64,000 nt of DNA from Paraconexibacter antarcticus (GTDB taxonomy: Bacteria; Actinomycetota; Thermoleophilia; Solirubrobacterales; Solirubrobacteraceae), in NCBI RefSeq assembly GCF_024220175.1, contig NZ_CP098502.1, forward strand, positions 3,662,514 through 3,726,513, given 5' to 3'. Shown here piece after piece: positions 60,722 to 64,000 of this stretch (positions within the stretch are counted from its first letter, which is position 1; each line of letters starts with the position of its first letter). The notes under the pieces are model-generated. The model searched no databases. It saw nothing but the letters and a program-made list of their open reading frames with translations, and had not been told where the DNA came from. The translations under genes and the position numbers were made by a program.

Positions 60722-62218
60722 CTACGCGGCTGAGCCGGCGCCGACACCGGATGCCGCTGCGCCGGACGCCTCCTCACGAGGCACTCCTACGGCCGGCGTC
60801 TCGACGGGCCTGATCAGCACCGCAGCGAGCACCGCACCCACGCCCGCGATCGCGCTCCCCGTGAAGAACACCCGATCAAGCGCAGTAGCAAATGCCTGAT
60901 GGACCGCAGCGCTGTCGAGGCTCCCGGCCGGAGCCCGCCGGGCCGCGATGTCGACGCTGCGGAGCGCATGGCTGAAGATCGCGCCCATCCCCGCGACCCC
61001 GGAGGCGACTCCCACCTGCCGGAAGGTCGAGTTCATCCCCGTTGCGGTCGCGGCCTGATGAGGCGGGGCGACGGCCAAGGTGACCGCGGCGACCGTCGGA
61101 TTCGCCAGGCCGAACCCCAGCCCGCAGAGCACCAGACCCGGCAGCGCGACGGTCCAGCTCGAGCCGCTGTCGAGCATCGTCATCTGCAGGAGCCCGAGCG
61201 CGGTGCACCCGAGCGCGACAGTCAGCACGAGGCGAGCCGACACGACAGCGGACAGACGACCGGCGCCGGCGGCGGCGAAGAACGCGAGCACGGTGACCGG
61301 CAGCAGGCGCGTGCCAGCCTCAAGCCCATTGGTGTTCTCTACCTGCTGGAAGAAGAGCGTCAGGTAGACGAACATGCCGAAGAGGGACGCCGACGTGGCG
61401 AACGCGGCGATCGCGCCCCCGGCGAACGACCGGTTGCGCAAGAGCGCCAGGTCGAACATCGGCTGCCGCTGGCGGGCTTGGCTGAACGTGAACAGCCCGA
61501 GACTCACCGGCGCCACCGCGAACAGCGTGAGGGTGGTGCGGTCGCCCCACCCCCAGTCGCCACCTTTGATCAGCGCGCACACCAGGGCGCCGATGCCCAC
61601 GGTGAACGTGAGCTGACCGATCCAGTCGACCGGCCGCGGGCGCTCATCCCGGGTCTCGGGCACGTACCGCACGGCGATCACCACAGCGAGCACGACCACG
61701 GGGAGGTTGACGAGGAAGATCCAGCGCCAGTTCGCAAGCTCGATGATCGCACCTCCGACAAGCGGGCCGAGCGCCACCGCACCGCCGAAGACCGCGCCGA
61801 ACGCACCCAGCGCCTTGGCCCGGTCTGCCCCCTGGTACGCGGCGCCAAGGATGGCCAGGCCGGTGGCGAACAGCATCGCGCCGCCGATCCCCTGCAGCCC
61901 TCGCGCGACGACGAGGAACGCCGCAGAGCCAGCGACGCCGCAGAGCGCCGACGCCACGCCGAAGACCACGAGACCGATGAGGAAGACCAGCCGCCGACCC
62001 ACGCGGTCCGCGATCGCTCCGGTGTTCAGCAGCAACGCGGCGAGCGTCAGCGCGTAGGCGTCGACGATGAGCTGCATCGACTGGAGATCTCCGGAGAGGT
62101 CTCGAGCGACGTCCGGCAAGGCGACGATCACGATCGTGACGTCCAGCATCAACAGCAACTGCGCGAGGCAGACCGCCGCTAGCGGTCCCCATCGCCACGT
62201 CTCACGCTCCGCCATCAT
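60722..62218 (-). CDS. DHA2-type MFS exporter
   Basis: A 498-residue, 14-TM drug/proton antiporter of the EmrB/QacA type. LAQLLLMLDVTIVIVALPDV (TM1 with the D/T-I-V motif), TGAIADRVGRRLVFLIGLVV (motif A), LQGIGGAMLFATGLAILGAA (motif C-like), further helices through GSAIAGVGAVLAAVLIRPVE. Start ATG at 62218 (MMAERE) with a purine-rich GGAGAGGGAGAG just upstream. CACCAATCGGTG lies 45 bases upstream. Substrate unknown. Confidence 0.87.
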   Translation of the reverse strand: MMAERETWRWGPLAAVCLAQLLLMLDVTIVIVALPDVARDLSGDLQSMQLIVDAYALTLAALLLNTGAIADRVGRRLVFLIGLVVFGVASALCGVAGSAAFLVVARGLQGIGGAMLFATGLAILGAAYQGADRAKALGAFGAVFGGAVALGPLVGGAIIELANWRWIFLVNLPVVVLAVVIAVRYVPETRDERPRPVDWIGQLTFTVGIGALVCALIKGGDWGWGDRTTLTLFAVAPVSLGLFTFSQARQRQPMFDLALLRNRSFAGGAIAAFATSASLFGMFVYLTLFFQQVENTNGLEAGTRLLPVTVLAFFAAAGAGRLSAVVSARLVLTVALGCTALGLLQMTMLDSGSSWTVALPGLVLCGLGFGLANPTVAAVTLAVAPPHQAATATGMNSTFRQVGVASGVAGMGAIFSHALRSVDIAARRAPAGSLDSAAVHQAFATALDRVFFTGSAIAGVGAVLAAVLIRPVETPAVGVPREEASGAAASGVGAGSAA

Positions 62219-62262
62219 CTCTCCCTCTCCGCCGGACGGGCAACCAGGCCTCGACGAGACTA

Positions 62263-62274
62263 CACCAATCGGTG
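62263..62274. promoter_or_regulatory. CACCAATCGGTG palindrome before the exporter
   Basis: One mismatch from the perfect CACCGATCGGTG at 57689. It sits 45 bases upstream of the MFS start, a good position for a TetR-type operator. Confidence 0.55.
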
Positions 62275-62333
62275 CGTTCAAGGTCGGGACCGCCCGCGCA
62301 GTGGCCTGTTCGCACACCCCCCGCGGTCGGAGG

Positions 62334-62367
62334 GTGTCGTCCCGGGGATTGCGCCCCGGGACGACAC
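62334..62367. terminator. Strong hairpin after the acyl-CoA dehydrogenase operon
   Basis: Perfect 14-bp stem GTGTCGTCCCGGGG / CCCCGGGACGACAC with a 6-base loop, starting 4 bases past the stop at 62371 (minus strand). Very likely a transcription terminator, though without a T-tract. Confidence 0.75.
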
Positions 62368-62370
62368 GGT

Positions 62371-63510
62371 TCACCCTTGGGCTGCGTCGGCGACGAGCAG
62401 CAACTCGCCGGCGACCCGGTCTGCCGCGTCCCCGTGTCCGCCGACCAGGCGGCGCGTGACCTGCGCGCGGCGGAAGTACAACGGCGCGTCGTGCTCCCAT
62501 GTGGCACCGATGCCACCGTGGACGTTGATGTTCGCGCGGGCGGCCATGTCCAGCGCCCCCCCGGCCGAGGTCCTGGCTGCCGATGCGGCCAACGCGAACT
62601 CCTCCGGACGACGCTCACCGGCCCACCCGGCGTAGAACAACAGCGAGCGCGCGTTCTCCAGCTGACGCAACACCTCGACGATCTCGTGCTTGACGGCCTG
62701 GTAGGACCCGATCGCTCGACCGAACGTGAAGCGCTCCTTCGCGTAGGCCAGCATCATCTCGTGGGCTGCTGCCACCGTTCCGACCGCCTCCGCGGCGATC
62801 AGCGCCTGGGCGAGGTGCCAAGCCCGGCCCATGTCCTCGGTGCTGCAGGACAGCGGCCGGGCCGGCGCCCCCTCGAGCGTCACATGCGCCAGCGAGCGCG
62901 TGGCGTCGTACCGCTGGACGTGTTCGACCGCCACGCCCGATGCACCGGCCTCGACCACCGCTGCGACCGGCTCCCCGCGCTCGTCCACGGCGATCACCAC
63001 CAGCAGTTCCGCCCCGTGCGCGTCCGGGACGTAGGCCGCGCGGCCGCTGAGCGCAAGAGCACCTTCCGCACCGCCTGCCTGGAATGCGGGCCCGCGCCCG
63101 CCACCGGCCGCGTCCGTGGTCCACTCAGGCTCATCGAGGTCACCGGGCGGGCGCGCCGGCACGTACGCGACGCGCGTCTGGCCGCCGGCGACGGCCGCAA
63201 GGCGGTCATCGCCCCCCGCAGCGAGCAGGACCGTGGCGGGCAGCACGCCGAGGAAGGGGACTCCGGCGAGGGCGCGGCCGATCTCCTCGGCCACGAGCAT
63301 CGCATCGAACGGTGCCAGTCCGGCGCCACCGGCGTCCTCGGGGATCAGCATGCCCGGCCACCCGGCTTCGACCGCCGTCGGCCAGAGGTCGGGAAGGGTC
63401 GCGGCGTCCTCGAGACCGGTGCGGGCGGCCTCGAGGGTGTCGAACCGCGAGAGCGCGCCGCGAGCGGCGTCACGCAGGAACACCTGCTCGTCTGAGAGTG
63501 AGAGATTCAT
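62371..63510 (-). CDS. Acyl-CoA dehydrogenase (FadE-like, small subunit type)
   Basis: A 379-residue acyl-CoA dehydrogenase of the kind encoded in pairs in actinobacterial steroid/cholate catabolism. LSDEQVFLRDAARGALSRFD (start), MLIPEDAGGAGLAPFDAMLV, AYAKERFTFGRAIGSYQAVK, NINVHGGIGATWEHDAPLYF. In such heterotetramers one subunit lacks the catalytic Glu. ATG at 63510 overlaps the upstream partner's stop (ATGA). The gene is intact and followed by a strong hairpin. Confidence 0.85.
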   Translation of the reverse strand: MNLSLSDEQVFLRDAARGALSRFDTLEAARTGLEDAATLPDLWPTAVEAGWPGMLIPEDAGGAGLAPFDAMLVAEEIGRALAGVPFLGVLPATVLLAAGGDDRLAAVAGGQTRVAYVPARPPGDLDEPEWTTDAAGGGRGPAFQAGGAEGALALSGRAAYVPDAHGAELLVVIAVDERGEPVAAVVEAGASGVAVEHVQRYDATRSLAHVTLEGAPARPLSCSTEDMGRAWHLAQALIAAEAVGTVAAAHEMMLAYAKERFTFGRAIGSYQAVKHEIVEVLRQLENARSLLFYAGWAGERRPEEFALAASAARTSAGGALDMAARANINVHGGIGATWEHDAPLYFRRAQVTRRLVGGHGDAADRVAGELLLVADAAQG

Positions 63511-64000
63511 GACGCCACCGCCTGCTTCTCCTTCGCGCGGAGTTCCGCGAATGGGATGCCCTTGTCCAGCCGCGGCTCGGGCGGCAGCCCGAGTACCCGC
63601 TCGCCGACCGTGTTGCGCAGGATGGCCTCGGTGCCACCGGCGCTCTTGAGCCCGGGCAGGAACGAGATCATGTACGCCCACTCGCCGCTCTCGTCAAGGG
63701 CATCGGGGCCCAGCACGTCCGCGAGCAGTTCGCCGGCCGCGATCGCCGCGTTGACCGTCGTGATCTTGCTCAGTCCGGCCTCCGGGCCCGGAATCTGGCC
63801 GTTCTCCAGTGCAGACAACGCCCGGAACCCGGCGAAGCGAATTGCCAGAAGCTCGGCAGAGAGCTGTCCGAAGCGCTTGCGGACCTCCTTGTCCGTGCGC
63901 GCATGCGGCACGGCGGCGAGTGCCGGCGCGAAGCGGTCCGCGCTGTATCCGAACCCCTCCGCGCTCAGCCCGATCATGACCCGCTCGAACATCAGCACGG
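63507..64000 (-). CDS. Acyl-CoA dehydrogenase partner subunit, N-terminus beyond window
   Basis: About 164 C-terminal residues: FERVMIGLSAEGFGYSADRF, KRFGQLSAELLAIRFAGFRA, SKITTVNAAIAAGELLADVL, ILRNTVGERVLGLPPEPRLD. This is the C-terminal helical domain of a FadE-type dehydrogenase, with R-NTVGERVLGLPPEPR, the usual end. Open to the window edge, so the start is not visible. Translationally coupled to the next dehydrogenase; probably a heteromeric alpha2beta2 enzyme. Confidence 0.82.
   Translation of the reverse strand, partial: VLMFERVMIGLSAEGFGYSADRFAPALAAVPHARTDKEVRKRFGQLSAELLAIRFAGFRALSALENGQIPGPEAGLSKITTVNAAIAAGELLADVLGPDALDESGEWAYMISFLPGLKSAGGTEAILRNTVGERVLGLPPEPRLDKGIPFAELRAKEKQAVAS

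Noticed and set aside
1..64000. CRISPR arrays, rRNA genes, complete tRNA genes
   Set aside because: No regularly spaced repeats, rRNA-like blocks or complete cloverleaf were seen on either strand; small RNAs cannot be excluded by eye.

Overview
The window is very G+C-rich, coding-dense DNA from an actinobacterium. Six-gene mce operons, MmpL-type RND exporters, FadE-type acyl-CoA dehydrogenases, many TetR regulators and CYP125/142-like P450s point to a soil Actinomycetota. Thermoleophilia/Solirubrobacterales is my best guess, but there is no rRNA gene here to confirm it.

Layout. 1-5.6 kb looks like ordinary chromosome: a TM0106-type nuclease/helicase (cut by the window edge), a large FadE5-like acyl-CoA dehydrogenase and a methyltransferase. 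5.7-17 kb is an integration scar. It holds integrase pieces, an excisionase, a RES/Xre toxin-antitoxin pair, a 3' tRNA-Thr(CGT) fragment that starts at the anticodon loop (an att site), direct repeats, a ferredoxin-reductase/AurF-type diiron oxygenase pair, and IS1380, IS3 and IS701 elements. 17-46 kb is a hydrophobic-substrate uptake and oxidation block. It has TetR/thioesterase/MmpL/MFS, SCP2 and P450-SDR, a complete mceA-F operon followed (not preceded) by two yrbE permeases, TetR/MBL/MmpL, and a second yrbE pair left over from a mostly deleted second mce operon. The two yrbE pairs share about 1.6 kb that appears identical. 46-57 kb is decayed accessory DNA: remnants of a fructose PTS operon, a rhomboid protease and a DUF445 protein, a hormone-sensitive-lipase-like hydrolase and an EthA-like Baeyer-Villiger monooxygenase, an IS3 inside another IS inside an IS110, and a P450 split by an IS1182. 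57.7-64 kb looks intact again: BtrH-like protein, hotdog thioesterase, MBL-fold hydrolase, DHA2 exporter and two acyl-CoA dehydrogenases, the last cut by the window edge.

How the genes may work together (inference). Mce/YrbE would import a lipid or sterol-like compound; SCP2, P450s, SDR, the diiron oxygenase with its ferredoxin reductase, the BVMO, the lipase, acyl-CoA dehydrogenases and thioesterases would process it; MmpL and MFS pumps would export lipids or by-products. Two recurring palindromes suggest two TetR regulons. ACCA-NNN-GGT followed by a T-rich tract lies before the P450/SCP2 genes, the mce operon and MmpL/tetR. CACCGATCGGTG-like sites lie before MmpL/thioesterase/tetR, a P450/BtrH pair and the DHA2 exporter.

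Between 8 and 55 kb many genes carry single-base frameshifts, often in short C, G or T runs, while the flanks show none. This may be real decay of an island or uncorrected assembly error, and should be settled before any of these genes is called dead.
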